From positions 3,968,001 through 4,032,000 of the forward strand of contig NZ_CP142104.1 of the NCBI RefSeq assembly GCF_035751725.1: a DNA stretch of 64,000 nt, written 5' to 3'. The DNA comes from Pseudomonas frederiksbergensis. Lineage in GTDB: Bacteria; Pseudomonadota; Gammaproteobacteria; Pseudomonadales; Pseudomonadaceae. This document shows positions 25,963 to 35,298 of this stretch, piece after piece. A program made the translations under genes and the position numbers. The notes under the pieces were generated by a model, which was not told where the DNA came from, ran no database searches, and was given only the letters and a program-made list of their open reading frames with translations. The number at the start of each line of letters is the position of its first letter. Position 1 is the first letter of the stretch.

Positions 25963-28416
25963 ATGAAAAAACTCAAACTGGTAATGATCGGCAACGGCAT
26001 GGCCGGGGTTCGAACCCTCGAAGAACTGCTCAAGCTGAGCAACGAGCTGTACGACATCACGGTGTTCGGCGCCGAGCCCCACACCAACTACAACCGCATC
26101 CTGCTCTCGCCGGTGCTGGCCGGCGAGCAGACCTTCGAAGAAATCGTGCTCAACGACCTGAGCTGGTACCTGGACAACAACATCAAGCTGTTGCTCAACC
26201 GCAAGGTGGTGGAAATCGACCGGGTCAAGCGCCGGGTCATCGCCGAGGACGGCAGCGAAGCCGAATACGACCGCCTGCTCATCGCCACCGGCTCCACGCC
26301 GTTCATCTTGCCGATCCCCGGCAACACCCTCGATGGCGTGATCGGCTACCGCGACATCGCCGACACCCAGGCGATGATCGACACCGCGAAAACCCATAAA
26401 CACGCGGTGGTCATCGGTGGCGGCCTGTTGGGCCTGGAAGCCGCCAACGGCTTGAAGCTTCGCGGCATGGACGTGACCGTCGTACACATCGGCGAATGGC
26501 TTTTGGAACGGCAGCTGGACAAGACCAGCGGTCAACTGCTGCAAACCGCGCTGGAAAGCCGTGGCCTGAAATTCCGCCTCTGCGAACAGACCCAGGCCCT
26601 GCACGACGCCGGCAATGGCCGGGTCGGCTCGGTCCAGTTCAAGAACGGCGACATCATCCCTGCCGACCTGGTGGTGATGGCCGCCGGTATCCGCCCCAAT
26701 ACCGAACTGGCGGAAAAATCCGGCATCCCGTGCAATCGCGGGATCCTGGTCAACGACACCATGCAAACCTACGACCCACGCATCTATGCCATCGGCGAAT
26801 GCGCCAGCCATCGCGGCACCGCCTACGGCCTGGTGGCGCCGTTGTTCGAACAGGCCAAGGTCTGCGCCAACCACCTCGCGCAACTGGGCTTCGCCACCTA
26901 CAAAGGCTCGGTTACTTCGACCAAATTGAAAGTCACCGGCATCGACCTGTTCTCCGCCGGCGACTTCATGGGCGGCGAAGGCACCGAGACCATCACCCTT
27001 TCCGACCCGATTGGCGGCGTCTATAAAAAACTGGTGATCAAGGATGACGTGCTGGTCGGGGCCTGTCTGTACGGCGATACGGCGGACGGCGGTTGGTATT
27101 TCCGCCAGATTCGTGAGAATCACGCCATCAGCGAGATCCGCGATCACCTCATGTTCGGGGAAAACGCACTGGGTGATGTAGGACACCAGGGCCAGGACAA
27201 AGCCATGAGCATGGCCGACACCGCAGAAGTCTGCGGCTGCAACGGCGTGTGCAAGGGCACCATCGTCAAGGCGATCCAGGAACACGGGCTGTTCAGCGTC
27301 GATGACGTGAAAAAACACACCAAGGCCGCCAGTTCCTGCGGCTCCTGCGCCGGCCTGGTGGAGCAGATCCTGATCAACACCGTGGGCGGCGCAGCAGACG
27401 TCAAGCCGAAAAGCGAAAAAGCCATCTGCGGCTGCAGCGACCTCAACCACGGCCAGATCCGCCAGGCGATCCGCGACCAGCATCTGCTGACCATCGCCGG
27501 GGCCATGAGCTACCTGAACTGGCGCACCCCGAACGGCTGCGCTACCTGCCGCCCCGCCCTGAACTACTACCTGATTTCCACCTGGCCCGGTGAAGCCCAG
27601 GATGATCCGCAGTCGCGCCTGATCAACGAACGCGCCCATGCCAACATCCAGAAAGACGGCACTTACTCGGTGGTCCCGCGGATGTGGGGCGGCGTGACCA
27701 ACCCTTCCGAGCTGCGGCGCATTGCCGACGTGGCGGACAAGTACAACGTGCCGATGGTCAAGGTCACCGGCGGCCAGCGCATCGACCTGTTGGGGATCAA
27801 GAAGCAAGACCTGCCCGGCGTCTGGAAAGACCTCGACATGCCCTCCGGCCACGCCTACGGCAAATCCATCCGCACCGTGAAGACCTGCGTGGGCAGCGAG
27901 TTCTGTCGCTTCGGCACGCAGAACTCCACTCAGTTGGGGATCGAGCTGGAGCACGACCTGTTCAACATGTGGTCCCCGCACAAAGTGAAGCTGGCCGTCT
28001 CCGGTTGCCCCCGCAACTGCTCGGAAGCGGGCATCAAGGACGTTGGCATCATCGGCGTCGATTCCGGCTGGGAGATGTACATCGGCGGCAACGGCGGGAT
28101 CAAGACCGAAGTCGCCGAGTTCTTCGTCAAGCTCAAGACCGCCGAAGAAGTGCGCGAATACAACGGCGCCTTCCTGCAGTTGTACCGGGAAGAAGCCTTC
28201 TACCTCGAACGCACCGTGCACTACATGCAGCGGGTCGGCATGGAGCACATCAAGAAAGCCGTGCTGGAAGACCCGGAGCGGCGCAAAGCGCTCCATGAGC
28301 GGCTGAAGTTTTCCCTGTCGCTGGAACAAGACCCTTGGAAACAGCGCCTGGAGCAACCCCAGCTGAAGAAAGAATTTGAAGTCATTCCCGTGAAGCACCT
28401 GGAGGTGCCGGCATGA
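25963..28416 (+). CDS. nirB: Assimilatory NADH-nitrite reductase, large subunit
   Basis: 817 residues. It reduces nitrite to ammonia with NADH in the cytoplasm. The N-terminal FAD/NAD module has GNGMAGVRTLEELL and VVIGGGLLGLEAANGL (about 7-300). BFD-type [2Fe-2S] cysteines follow (CGCNGVCKG, SSCGSCAGLVEQ; about 420-480). The C-terminal sulfite/nitrite reductase halves carry the siroheme/4Fe-4S motif TCVGSEFCRFGTQ and SGCPRNCSEAGIKD. The ATG at 25963 with cggagaac upstream is preferred over a TTG five codons earlier. The stop overlaps nirD by four bases (ATGA). Confidence 0.96.
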   Translation: MKKLKLVMIGNGMAGVRTLEELLKLSNELYDITVFGAEPHTNYNRILLSPVLAGEQTFEEIVLNDLSWYLDNNIKLLLNRKVVEIDRVKRRVIAEDGSEAEYDRLLIATGSTPFILPIPGNTLDGVIGYRDIADTQAMIDTAKTHKHAVVIGGGLLGLEAANGLKLRGMDVTVVHIGEWLLERQLDKTSGQLLQTALESRGLKFRLCEQTQALHDAGNGRVGSVQFKNGDIIPADLVVMAAGIRPNTELAEKSGIPCNRGILVNDTMQTYDPRIYAIGECASHRGTAYGLVAPLFEQAKVCANHLAQLGFATYKGSVTSTKLKVTGIDLFSAGDFMGGEGTETITLSDPIGGVYKKLVIKDDVLVGACLYGDTADGGWYFRQIRENHAISEIRDHLMFGENALGDVGHQGQDKAMSMADTAEVCGCNGVCKGTIVKAIQEHGLFSVDDVKKHTKAASSCGSCAGLVEQILINTVGGAADVKPKSEKAICGCSDLNHGQIRQAIRDQHLLTIAGAMSYLNWRTPNGCATCRPALNYYLISTWPGEAQDDPQSRLINERAHANIQKDGTYSVVPRMWGGVTNPSELRRIADVADKYNVPMVKVTGGQRIDLLGIKKQDLPGVWKDLDMPSGHAYGKSIRTVKTCVGSEFCRFGTQNSTQLGIELEHDLFNMWSPHKVKLAVSGCPRNCSEAGIKDVGIIGVDSGWEMYIGGNGGIKTEVAEFFVKLKTAEEVREYNGAFLQLYREEAFYLERTVHYMQRVGMEHIKKAVLEDPERRKALHERLKFSLSLEQDPWKQRLEQPQLKKEFEVIPVKHLEVPA

Positions 28417-28733
28417 ACTGGCTGGATATCTGCGCACTGGAAGAGATCAACGCCCTGGGTTCTCGAATCATCCAGGGACCGAAGGGCGATATCGCGATTT
28501 TTCGTACCAGCGACGATGAAGTTTTCGCACTCGACGACCGCTGCCCGCACAAGGGCGGTCCATTGTCCCAGGGCCTGATCTACGGCAAGCGCGTGGCCTG
28601 CCCACTGCATAACTGGCAGATCGATCTGGAAACCGGCCTGGCCCAAGCCCCGGACGTGGGTTGCGCCCATCACCACTCGGCCCGAGTCGAGAACGGTCGC
28701 GTGATGCTGGCCCTGCGGGAAGCAAGCTCATGA
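28413..28733 (+). CDS. nirD: Assimilatory nitrite reductase, small subunit (Rieske type)
   Basis: 106 residues. It partners NirB. The fold is Rieske-like, with cluster ligands in CPHKGGPLSQG and CPLHNWQIDL. Some NirD proteins lack these ligands; this one keeps both Cys-X-His pairs, so it probably binds [2Fe-2S]. It overlaps nirB by 4 bases and nasC by 4 bases, indicating translational coupling. Confidence 0.95.
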   Translation: MNWLDICALEEINALGSRIIQGPKGDIAIFRTSDDEVFALDDRCPHKGGPLSQGLIYGKRVACPLHNWQIDLETGLAQAPDVGCAHHHSARVENGRVMLALREASS

Positions 28734-31447
28734 GCCGCCAGACCACAGCCACGACCTGCTGCTACTGCGGGGTCGGTTGCGGCGTGTTGATCGAGCATGA
28801 CGGCGAGCGCATCTTCGGCGTCAGCGGCGATTCCAGCCACCCGGCCAACTTCGGCAAATTGTGCAGCAAGGGCTCGACCCTGCACCTGACCGGCGACCTC
28901 GCCGCACGCGTGCTTTACCCCGAGCTGCGCCTGGGCAAAGGCCTGGCTCGGGCCCGCACCGACTGGGACAGCGCCCTGGACCATGCCGCCACTATTTTCG
29001 CCGAGACGATTGCCGAACATGGCCCCGACAGCGTGGCGTTCTACATCTCCGGCCAACTGCTGACCGAGGACTACTACGCCTTCAATAAACTCGCCCGGGC
29101 CCTGGTGGGCACCAACAACATCGACAGTAACTCGCGGCTGTGCATGTCCTCCGCCGTGGTGGGCTACAAGCGCAGCCTCGGCGCCGACGCCCCGCCTTGC
29201 AGCTATGAAGACCTGGAGCTGAGCGATTGTGTGATGATCGTCGGCAGCAACATGGCCTACGCCCATCCGATCCTGTTTCGTCGCCTCGAAGAAGCAAAAT
29301 CCCGCCGGCCCGAGATGAAAATCATCGTCATCGACCCCCGGCGCACCGACACCTGCGACCTGGCGGACCTGCACCTGGCGATCCTGCCGGGCACCGATGT
29401 CGCGCTGCTCCATGGGATTTTGCACTTACTGCTGTGGGAAGACTGGATCGATCGCAGTTTCATCAAGACCCACACCGAAGGGCTTGCGGATCTGAAGAAT
29501 CTGGTGCGCGACTACACGCCCGCCATGGTTGCCCAGCTTTGCGGCATCAGCGTCGAGCAGCTGCACCAATGCGCCGAATGGGTCGGCACATCGCCCAGTT
29601 TCCTGTCGTTGTGGTGCATGGGCCTGAACCAGTCCACCGCCGGCAGCGCGAAAAACAGCGCGCTGATCAATCTGCACCTGGCCACCGGCCAAATCGGCCG
29701 GCCGGGCGCTGGACCGTTCTCATTGACCGGCCAGCCCAACGCCATGGGCGGGCGCGAAACCGGCAGCCTGTCGAACCTGCTGCCGGGCCATCGCGAAGCC
29801 GCCAACCCGGAACATCGCGCTGAAGTGGCCGATTACTGGGGCGTCGATGCGTTACCGGCAGCCCCTGGCCTCAGCGCCATTGAACTGTTCGAACAGGTGC
29901 GCAGCGGCAAGATCAAGGCAGTGTGGATCGCCTGCACCAACCCCGCCCAATCGATGCCGGACCAGGCCGCCGTGCGCGAGGCCCTGCAAGCCTGCCCGTT
30001 CGTGGTGTTGCAGGAAGCCTTTCGCACCACCGAGACCGCCGCCTTTGCCGACCTGCTGCTGCCCGCGGCCAGTTGGGGCGAAAAAGAAGGCTCGGTAACC
30101 AACTCCGAGCGGCGCATTTCCCACGTGCGCCGGGCAATCAACGCACCGGGTGAGGCACGACCGGACTGGGCCATCACAGTGGATTTCGCACAACGCCTGG
30201 AGAAACGCTTGCGCCCGGGGCAATCGAGCTTGTTCGCCTTCGACACGCCGGCCCAGTTGTTCGATGAATACAAGCAATTGACCCGTGGTCGTGACTTGGA
30301 TCTGTCCGGTATCAGCCATGCGCTGATCGATCAGCTTGGCCCCCAGCAATGGCCTTTTCGCGAAGGCGCCACGGTCGGCACCGCCCGTTTGTACGTGGAT
30401 GGGATTTTTCCTACCGAAAGCGGCCGTGCCCGATTTGTCGCCGACCCTTATCGCGCCGCCAAGGAACTGCGTGACGCGCGCTATCCCTTGACACTGAATA
30501 CGGGTCGCCTGCGAGATCAATGGCACGGCATGAGCCGCACGGGAACCGCTGCGCAGTTGTTTGGCCATGTGAACGAAGCGGTGCTCAGCCTGCATCCCGA
30601 CGATTTGGTCCGCCATCGCCTGCAAACCGGTGACCTGGTCAGTCTCAAGAGCCGTCGCGGCAGCCTGATCGTCGCCGTCGACAGCGACGAAAGCGTGCGC
30701 CCCGGCCAGGCGTTCCTGCCCATGCACTGGGGCGATCGGTTTCTCAAGGGAGGGGTGAACACCCTGACCCAGCCGGCTTTCGACCCACTGTCCAAACAGC
30801 CGGAACTCAAACACAGCGGCGTGCGCCTGGAACCGGTGAACCTGCCCTGGCAGCTTTTCGCCCTGATCGAAGGCGATGTTCAACAGCATTTAGAGACGTT
30901 GCGTCCGCTGTGTGAGGCGTTTTCCTACGTCAGCCTTAGCCTGACCGGTCGCGAACGTCCCGCGTTGCTGATTCGCGCCGCCAGTGCCGTCGCCCCCGAA
31001 CCGCAACTGCTACAAGCGATTGACGAGCAACTCGGCCTTATCGAAGGGCCAGTCTTGGCCTATGACGACCCACGCCGCGCCATCGGCAAGCGGGTGCGGA
31101 TCGAAAACGGACGCATCACTGCCATTCGCCTGGCGGGTGAAACCCTGGCCCGGCACTGGCTGCAGAACCTCTGGCTGGAAGGTCGCGCCGACGAGCAACT
31201 ACGGCGCTGGCTGCTAGCTCCCCTGAGCGCGCCGCCAGGCAACACCGGTGCCACCGTGGGTGGCGGGAAAACCCTGTGCAACTGCATGAATGTCAGCCAG
31301 CGCGCGGTTTGCGCGGGTATCGAGCGCGGCCTGGATTTGCAGGGCCTGAAAAAGGAACTGGGCTGCGGCACGCAGTGCGGTTCCTGCGTACCGGAAATCA
31401 AGCGTTTGCTGGTTGCCACCGCGCAACCGGTGGCGGCTATCTCGTGA
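28730..31447 (+). CDS. nasC: Assimilatory nitrate reductase catalytic subunit with C-terminal [2Fe-2S] domain
   Basis: 905 residues. It reduces nitrate to nitrite in the cytoplasm. It is a molybdopterin oxidoreductase of the Nas/Nap group: N-terminal 4Fe-4S motif CCYCGVGCGVL with the fourth Cys in GKLCSKG, then the guanine-dinucleotide molybdenum domains (SNSRLCMSSAVVGYKRS carrying the likely Mo-ligand Cys; MGGRETGSLSNLLPGHR; GRLRDQWHGMSRTG). The C-terminal 50 residues are a BFD-like [2Fe-2S] domain with CNCMNVS and GCGTQCGSC, a feature of some assimilatory enzymes. No twin-arginine signal is present. It starts inside the nirD stop (ATGA). Confidence 0.95.
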   Translation: MSRQTTATTCCYCGVGCGVLIEHDGERIFGVSGDSSHPANFGKLCSKGSTLHLTGDLAARVLYPELRLGKGLARARTDWDSALDHAATIFAETIAEHGPDSVAFYISGQLLTEDYYAFNKLARALVGTNNIDSNSRLCMSSAVVGYKRSLGADAPPCSYEDLELSDCVMIVGSNMAYAHPILFRRLEEAKSRRPEMKIIVIDPRRTDTCDLADLHLAILPGTDVALLHGILHLLLWEDWIDRSFIKTHTEGLADLKNLVRDYTPAMVAQLCGISVEQLHQCAEWVGTSPSFLSLWCMGLNQSTAGSAKNSALINLHLATGQIGRPGAGPFSLTGQPNAMGGRETGSLSNLLPGHREAANPEHRAEVADYWGVDALPAAPGLSAIELFEQVRSGKIKAVWIACTNPAQSMPDQAAVREALQACPFVVLQEAFRTTETAAFADLLLPAASWGEKEGSVTNSERRISHVRRAINAPGEARPDWAITVDFAQRLEKRLRPGQSSLFAFDTPAQLFDEYKQLTRGRDLDLSGISHALIDQLGPQQWPFREGATVGTARLYVDGIFPTESGRARFVADPYRAAKELRDARYPLTLNTGRLRDQWHGMSRTGTAAQLFGHVNEAVLSLHPDDLVRHRLQTGDLVSLKSRRGSLIVAVDSDESVRPGQAFLPMHWGDRFLKGGVNTLTQPAFDPLSKQPELKHSGVRLEPVNLPWQLFALIEGDVQQHLETLRPLCEAFSYVSLSLTGRERPALLIRAASAVAPEPQLLQAIDEQLGLIEGPVLAYDDPRRAIGKRVRIENGRITAIRLAGETLARHWLQNLWLEGRADEQLRRWLLAPLSAPPGNTGATVGGGKTLCNCMNVSQRAVCAGIERGLDLQGLKKELGCGTQCGSCVPEIKRLLVATAQPVAAIS

Positions 31448-31457
31448 GGAAAACACT

Positions 31458-32213
31458 ATGAACGCAAAAGTCTGGCTGGTCGGTGCAGGTCCCGGCGACC
31501 CTGAATTGCTGACCCTCAAAGCCGTGCGCGCCTTGGGCGAAGCCGACGTGGTGTTGATCGATGACCTGGTCAACGACGCGGTGCTGGAGCACTGCCCCGG
31601 TGCACGCATCATCGCCGTGGGCAAGCGCGGCGGTTGCCGTTCCACGCCACAGGCGTTCATTCATCGGTTGATGCTGCGTTATGCCCGCCAAGGCAAATGC
31701 GTGGTGCGCCTCAAGGGCGGCGATCCGTGCATTTTCGGCCGGGGCGGTGAAGAAGCGCAGTGGCTGCGCGAGCATGGCGTTGAGGTGGAACTGGTCAACG
31801 GCATCACCGCCGGCCTCGCGGGGGCGACTCAGTGCGACATTCCCCTGACCTTGCGCGGCGTTGCGCGGGGCGTGACGCTGGTCACCGCCCACACCCAGGA
31901 TGGCAGTAGCTTGAACTGGCAAGCCCTGGCACAAGGCGGAACCACCCTGGTGGTGTACATGGGCGTGGCAAAACTCAGCGAGATCCGCGAGCAATTGCTG
32001 GCCGGTGGCCTCGCGGCGGATACGCCGGTGGCCATGATCGAAAACGCCTCCCTGCCCCATCAACGCGACTGCCGCAGCGACTTGGCCTCGATGGAAACCG
32101 ATGCCGGCGCCTTTCAACTCAAGAGCCCGGCGATCCTGGTGATTGGCGCGGTGGCGGGCGCAGCCGAACTGGCCGCCTCCCCGCCGGTCTTCGCGCAGGC
32201 TTCAGCGCTCTGA
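31458..32213 (+). CDS. cobA: Uroporphyrinogen-III C-methyltransferase
   Basis: 251 residues. It makes precorrin-2 from uroporphyrinogen III, the first step toward the siroheme that NirB needs (and cobalamin). SUMT motifs are VGAGPGDPELLTLKA, GKRGGCRSTPQ, VRLKGGDPCIFGRGGEE and GITAGLAGATQCDIPLT. It is a stand-alone methyltransferase, lacking the oxidase/ferrochelatase domain of CysG. Start ATG at 31458 with gtgagga upstream, 10 bases after nasC, as the last gene of the nitrate operon. Confidence 0.95.
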   Translation: MNAKVWLVGAGPGDPELLTLKAVRALGEADVVLIDDLVNDAVLEHCPGARIIAVGKRGGCRSTPQAFIHRLMLRYARQGKCVVRLKGGDPCIFGRGGEEAQWLREHGVEVELVNGITAGLAGATQCDIPLTLRGVARGVTLVTAHTQDGSSLNWQALAQGGTTLVVYMGVAKLSEIREQLLAGGLAADTPVAMIENASLPHQRDCRSDLASMETDAGAFQLKSPAILVIGAVAGAAELAASPPVFAQASAL

Positions 32214-32232
32214 CAGACAACAGCGAGCCCGT

Positions 32233-32260
32233 TGTGGTAGCGAGCAGGCTCGCTACCACA
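32233..32260. repeat. REP-like palindrome after cobA
   Basis: A perfect 12-bp stem (32233-32244 with 32249-32260, TGTGGTAGCGAG arm) around a 4-base loop, 20 bases after the cobA stop. Confidence 0.8.
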
Positions 32261-32295
32261 GGTTTCTGTCTCCCACCTCTAAATCGCACGCAAAG

Positions 32296-32321
32296 AAAAA
32301 CCCGGCCTAGGCCGGGTTTTT
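32296..32321. terminator. Bidirectional terminator between cobA and oprF
   Basis: CCCGGCC-TA-GGCCGGG flanked by five A upstream and five T downstream, serving both converging genes; it is 18 bases after the oprF stop. Confidence 0.88.
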
Positions 32322-32338
32322 CCAAAGCTTTGGGCTAA

Positions 32339-33373
32339 TTACTTAGCTTGGGCTTCAACCTGCGCTTCTACGCGACGGTTTACTGCACGACCAGCTTCAG
32401 TGGCGTTGTCAGCAACTGGGCGGGATTCGCCGTAGCCAACAGACTGAACGCGGGACGATTCAACACCGTACTGGTTGGTCAGAACTTGCTTGACGGCGTT
32501 TGCACGACGCTCAGACAGCTTCTGGTTGTAAGCGTCAGGACCGACGGAGTCAGTGTGACCTTCAACAGTGGTGCTGGTGGCTGGGTACTGCTTCATGAAA
32601 TCAGCCAGGTTCTTGATGTCGCCGTAGCTGTTTTCTTTAACGACCGACTTGTCGAAGTCGAACTTGACGTCCAGCTCAACACGTACGACTTCAGCAACAG
32701 CTGGGCAGCCATCAGCGTCAACGGTTACGTTGGCTGGGGTGTCAGGGCACTTATCGACGTTGTCGCACACGCCATCGTTGTCGCTGTCGGAGCAGACTTC
32801 AGCCGGAGCTGGAACTGGAGCAGCAGCAGGCTTGGAGCCGCCACCGAAGTTCACACCGATACCAACGCTAGGAGCCCACTCGGTGTCGCCCTGGTCGATG
32901 TTGTACTGAGCTTCAACGCCGGCACGGGCGTAGAAGTTGTCGGTGAAATACAGCTTGGCGCCGCCACCAACGTTGGCGAAGGTAGAACGGTTACGACTGT
33001 TGCTACCGTTCTGGTCGATGCTCTGGTCGGAGAAACCGGCAGAGACGTAAGGACGCAGCATGTCGCCTGGGTTGTTGAAGTGGTACAGAGCGTCCAGAGC
33101 GGTGTTGGCGCCCTTGACGTTAGTGCCGTCTTCGGTGCGTGCGTTGTGCACTTCGTCGTAGGCCAGACGCAGTTCAACGTCGTCGGTCAGGAAGTAACCA
33201 ATCGAACCGCCGAACAGATTGCCGTTATTCTTGAAATCACGAGCGCTGTCGAACATTTCCTTCTTTGCGAAGCCTTCGATTTCAACTGCGCCTTGGCCTT
33301 GTGCCAGAGCGCCGAACGAAGTGGCAGCAATCAAAGAACCAATGGCAAAGCCCAAGGTGTTTTTCAGTTTCAT
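32339..33373 (-). CDS. oprF: Major outer membrane porin OprF
   Basis: 344 residues. An OmpA-family porin that links the outer membrane to peptidoglycan. The signal peptide is MKLKNTLGFAIG...ALAQ (cut after about residue 24). The N-terminal eight-stranded barrel (about 25-185) is followed by a Pro/Ala linker. A calcium-type thrombospondin-3 segment comes next (DSDNDGVCDNVDKCPDTP, with the four-cysteine loop ending VDADGCP). The C-terminal OmpA peptidoglycan-binding domain (about 225-340) has VEGHTDSVG and LSERRANAVKQVL. Codon use is strongly biased, as for a highly expressed gene. It lies directly downstream of sigX, which controls oprF transcription in other pseudomonads. Confidence 0.96.
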   Translation of the reverse strand: MKLKNTLGFAIGSLIAATSFGALAQGQGAVEIEGFAKKEMFDSARDFKNNGNLFGGSIGYFLTDDVELRLAYDEVHNARTEDGTNVKGANTALDALYHFNNPGDMLRPYVSAGFSDQSIDQNGSNSRNRSTFANVGGGAKLYFTDNFYARAGVEAQYNIDQGDTEWAPSVGIGVNFGGGSKPAAAPVPAPAEVCSDSDNDGVCDNVDKCPDTPANVTVDADGCPAVAEVVRVELDVKFDFDKSVVKENSYGDIKNLADFMKQYPATSTTVEGHTDSVGPDAYNQKLSERRANAVKQVLTNQYGVESSRVQSVGYGESRPVADNATEAGRAVNRRVEAQVEAQAK

Positions 33374-33480
33374 CCGTTAAATCCCCATCTGGTGATTGTG
33401 AAGCAGTCCCGCAAACCGGGGGACAACTCGGCGGCAAGTCTATCAGAACTTGCCTACACGTAAGAGATATTTGCGCCGAA

Positions 33481-34071
33481 CTAAGTTTCGGCAATGCCTG
33501 CAAATTTCTCACGCAGCTTATCGAGCGCGCGCTTGTAACGCATTTTTGTCGCGCTCAAACCCATATGCATTATGTCTGCGATCTCCTGGAATTCCAGTTC
33601 TGCGACAAATCGTAGCACCAGAATCTCCCGATCGATCGGGTTCACATAAACCAGCCAGCGATCGAGCCCACCCTTTTCCTCGGGCTTGGGCGCCTTTTCT
33701 TCAGACGCTTCCTCAAGGGGGTCAAGGCTCAACGCGTCCATTAACCGACGCTTTCGCCGTTCCTTGCGATACTGCGTGATGCATTCGTTGTAAGTGATGC
33801 TATATAGCCACGTCTTGAACTTCGATTTCCCCTCGAAGTTCTTCAAGCCGTACAGCACCTTCAACATCACCTCCTGACAGACATCATCAGCATCGCGATC
33901 GTTCCCAAGATACCGTGCACAAACATTAAATAATGTTCGTTGGTAACGGCGCATCAGCTCTTCGTAAGCGCGTGTTACGTGAAACAGCTCCGTATGCGCG
34001 CGCGCGACCAACTCCTCATCGGAGAGATCACGGGGGTCGTAGCGCGTGGATAGCGATTGGGGTTTGTTCAA
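33481..34071 (-). CDS. sigX: ECF RNA polymerase sigma factor SigX
   Basis: 196 residues. Region 2 (about 35-105; RRYQRTLFNVCARYLGNDRDADDVCQEVMLKVL, KFKTWLYSITYNECI) and region 4 (about 140-190; LDREIL-like NPIDREILVLRFV, IADIMHMGLSATKMRYKRALDKL) are clear. In P. aeruginosa and P. fluorescens SigX governs oprF and membrane lipid/envelope functions, apparently without a classical anti-sigma factor. The acidic linker (EEASEEKAPKPEEKGG) between regions is normal. Transcribed toward oprF with cmpX upstream. Confidence 0.95.
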   Translation of the reverse strand: MNKPQSLSTRYDPRDLSDEELVARAHTELFHVTRAYEELMRRYQRTLFNVCARYLGNDRDADDVCQEVMLKVLYGLKNFEGKSKFKTWLYSITYNECITQYRKERRKRRLMDALSLDPLEEASEEKAPKPEEKGGLDRWLVYVNPIDREILVLRFVAELEFQEIADIMHMGLSATKMRYKRALDKLREKFAGIAET

Positions 34072-34162
34072 AACAAGTCGGGCCGACAGTCTAGGTCAAT
34101 GTGCGCCGCAGCCAGCGATAGCAGGCATTTTGCGGCGGCATACATTAGCAGGGTTTGCCGGG

Positions 34163-34987
34163 TTAGCGGCTACTCACATGCTGTTCCAGCAGAATCCGAT
34201 TGGAAAGCGACACCAGCTCGCCCTCCTCGGTCAGCAATGTGGTCTTCACCGTGCCAATCTCTTCGATCTGGCCTTCGACCTCTCCAACACGCACTTGTTG
34301 CCCCACCTCATACAGCTCACGCACATAGATTCCCGCGAGAATCTGGCCGGCGATTTCCCGGCTTCCCAACCCCATGGCCAGCGCAACCGCCAGACCAACG
34401 GTAATCAAGACAATCACGATCACATGGTTTAGAAGGTCGGTCTTGACCTCCAACTGGCTGATCGCGACGGAAATACTGATGATAATGACCAGGCCCTGGG
34501 CGATTCTTCCCAGTCCCGAAGCGTAGTCCAGCCCCACACCTTCCGCAGCGCCGCGTACCAGGCCGTTGGCCAGTTGCGCCAGGAGAACGCCCACCAGCAA
34601 CACCAGGGCCGCGCCGAAGACCTTCGGCAAATACAGCGCAAGCATGTCCAGGGTCGCTGAAACGCGCTCCAGGCCCAGGGATTCAGCCGCGGAAACCAGG
34701 AATATAAGCAGCACGAACCAATAGACGATCTTGCCCACCAGCGTCGAGATCGGGACCTGGATGCCGCCGCGGGACAAGAGCTTGGTCAGGCCAGTACCAC
34801 CCATCAGGCGATCGAGGCCCAGCTTGGCGAGCAGCTTGGACAGCAGCGTGTCCAGCAACTTGGCCACGACGAAACCCAACAACAGCACCACCAGGGCGCC
34901 AAAGAGATTGGGGATGAAGTTAGCTATCTTGGTCCACAACGCAGTCATTGCCGTGACGAGGCTCTGGGTCCAGAGATCAAGTTCCAT
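34163..34987 (-). CDS. cmpX: Mechanosensitive-channel-like membrane protein CmpX
   Basis: 274 residues. N-terminal conserved-TM-helix repeats (FIPNLFGALVVLLLGFVVAKLL; YLPKVFGAALVLLVGVLLAQLA) and further helices (about five in all) precede a short MscS-like cytoplasmic beta domain (VRELYEVGQQVRVGEVEGQIEEIGTVKTTLL). It belongs to the small MscS-related proteins and is linked to SigX activity and membrane homeostasis in pseudomonads. It lies 2 bases after cfrX. Confidence 0.92.
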   Translation of the reverse strand: MELDLWTQSLVTAMTALWTKIANFIPNLFGALVVLLLGFVVAKLLDTLLSKLLAKLGLDRLMGGTGLTKLLSRGGIQVPISTLVGKIVYWFVLLIFLVSAAESLGLERVSATLDMLALYLPKVFGAALVLLVGVLLAQLANGLVRGAAEGVGLDYASGLGRIAQGLVIIISISVAISQLEVKTDLLNHVIVIVLITVGLAVALAMGLGSREIAGQILAGIYVRELYEVGQQVRVGEVEGQIEEIGTVKTTLLTEEGELVSLSNRILLEQHVSSR

Positions 34988-34989
34988 AT

Positions 34990-35235
34990 TCAGTCAGCCT
35001 TATCAGCGGTGCGAGTAACGGGTTTGCGACGGGAAACCGGCGAGACGTGGGCCGACCCGTTGTTAAGGGCGATCATCAGCGCGGGCAACCAACGGCCCAG
35101 CAGGCTGAACAAGTCGCCGGCGCCGACCTGGCGGTTGGCGGTTTTGAGTACACGGCCCAGGCAAGCATCGTCGTCCCGACTGGACGGCGAGGCCTTGAGC
35201 ATGTCGCGCAGAGACTGTTCAAACGGATCGTGCAT
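34990..35235 (-). CDS. cfrX: Small protein CfrX
   Basis: 81 residues (MHDPFEQSLRDMLKASPSSRDD...), soluble, with a hydrophobic central stretch (LFSLLGRWLPALMIALN) and a basic tail. It matches the small gene that always sits between cmaX and cmpX near sigX in pseudomonads; function unknown. The ATG at 35235 is preferred because gagaggtg lies correctly upstream of it; a GTG two codons earlier would sit on the ribosome site. Confidence 0.85.
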   Translation of the reverse strand: MHDPFEQSLRDMLKASPSSRDDDACLGRVLKTANRQVGAGDLFSLLGRWLPALMIALNNGSAHVSPVSRRKPVTRTADKAD

Positions 35236-35298
35236 ACGCACCTCTCGTGATGTCTGTGGAAGACGCGATCAGTTTTCGTCGGGTCACATGAAACCCCA

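Noticed and set aside
25867..28437. 856-codon open frame opposite nirB
   Set aside because: nirB matches its family along its full length; the antisense frame has no known domain and overlaps the leader terminator.
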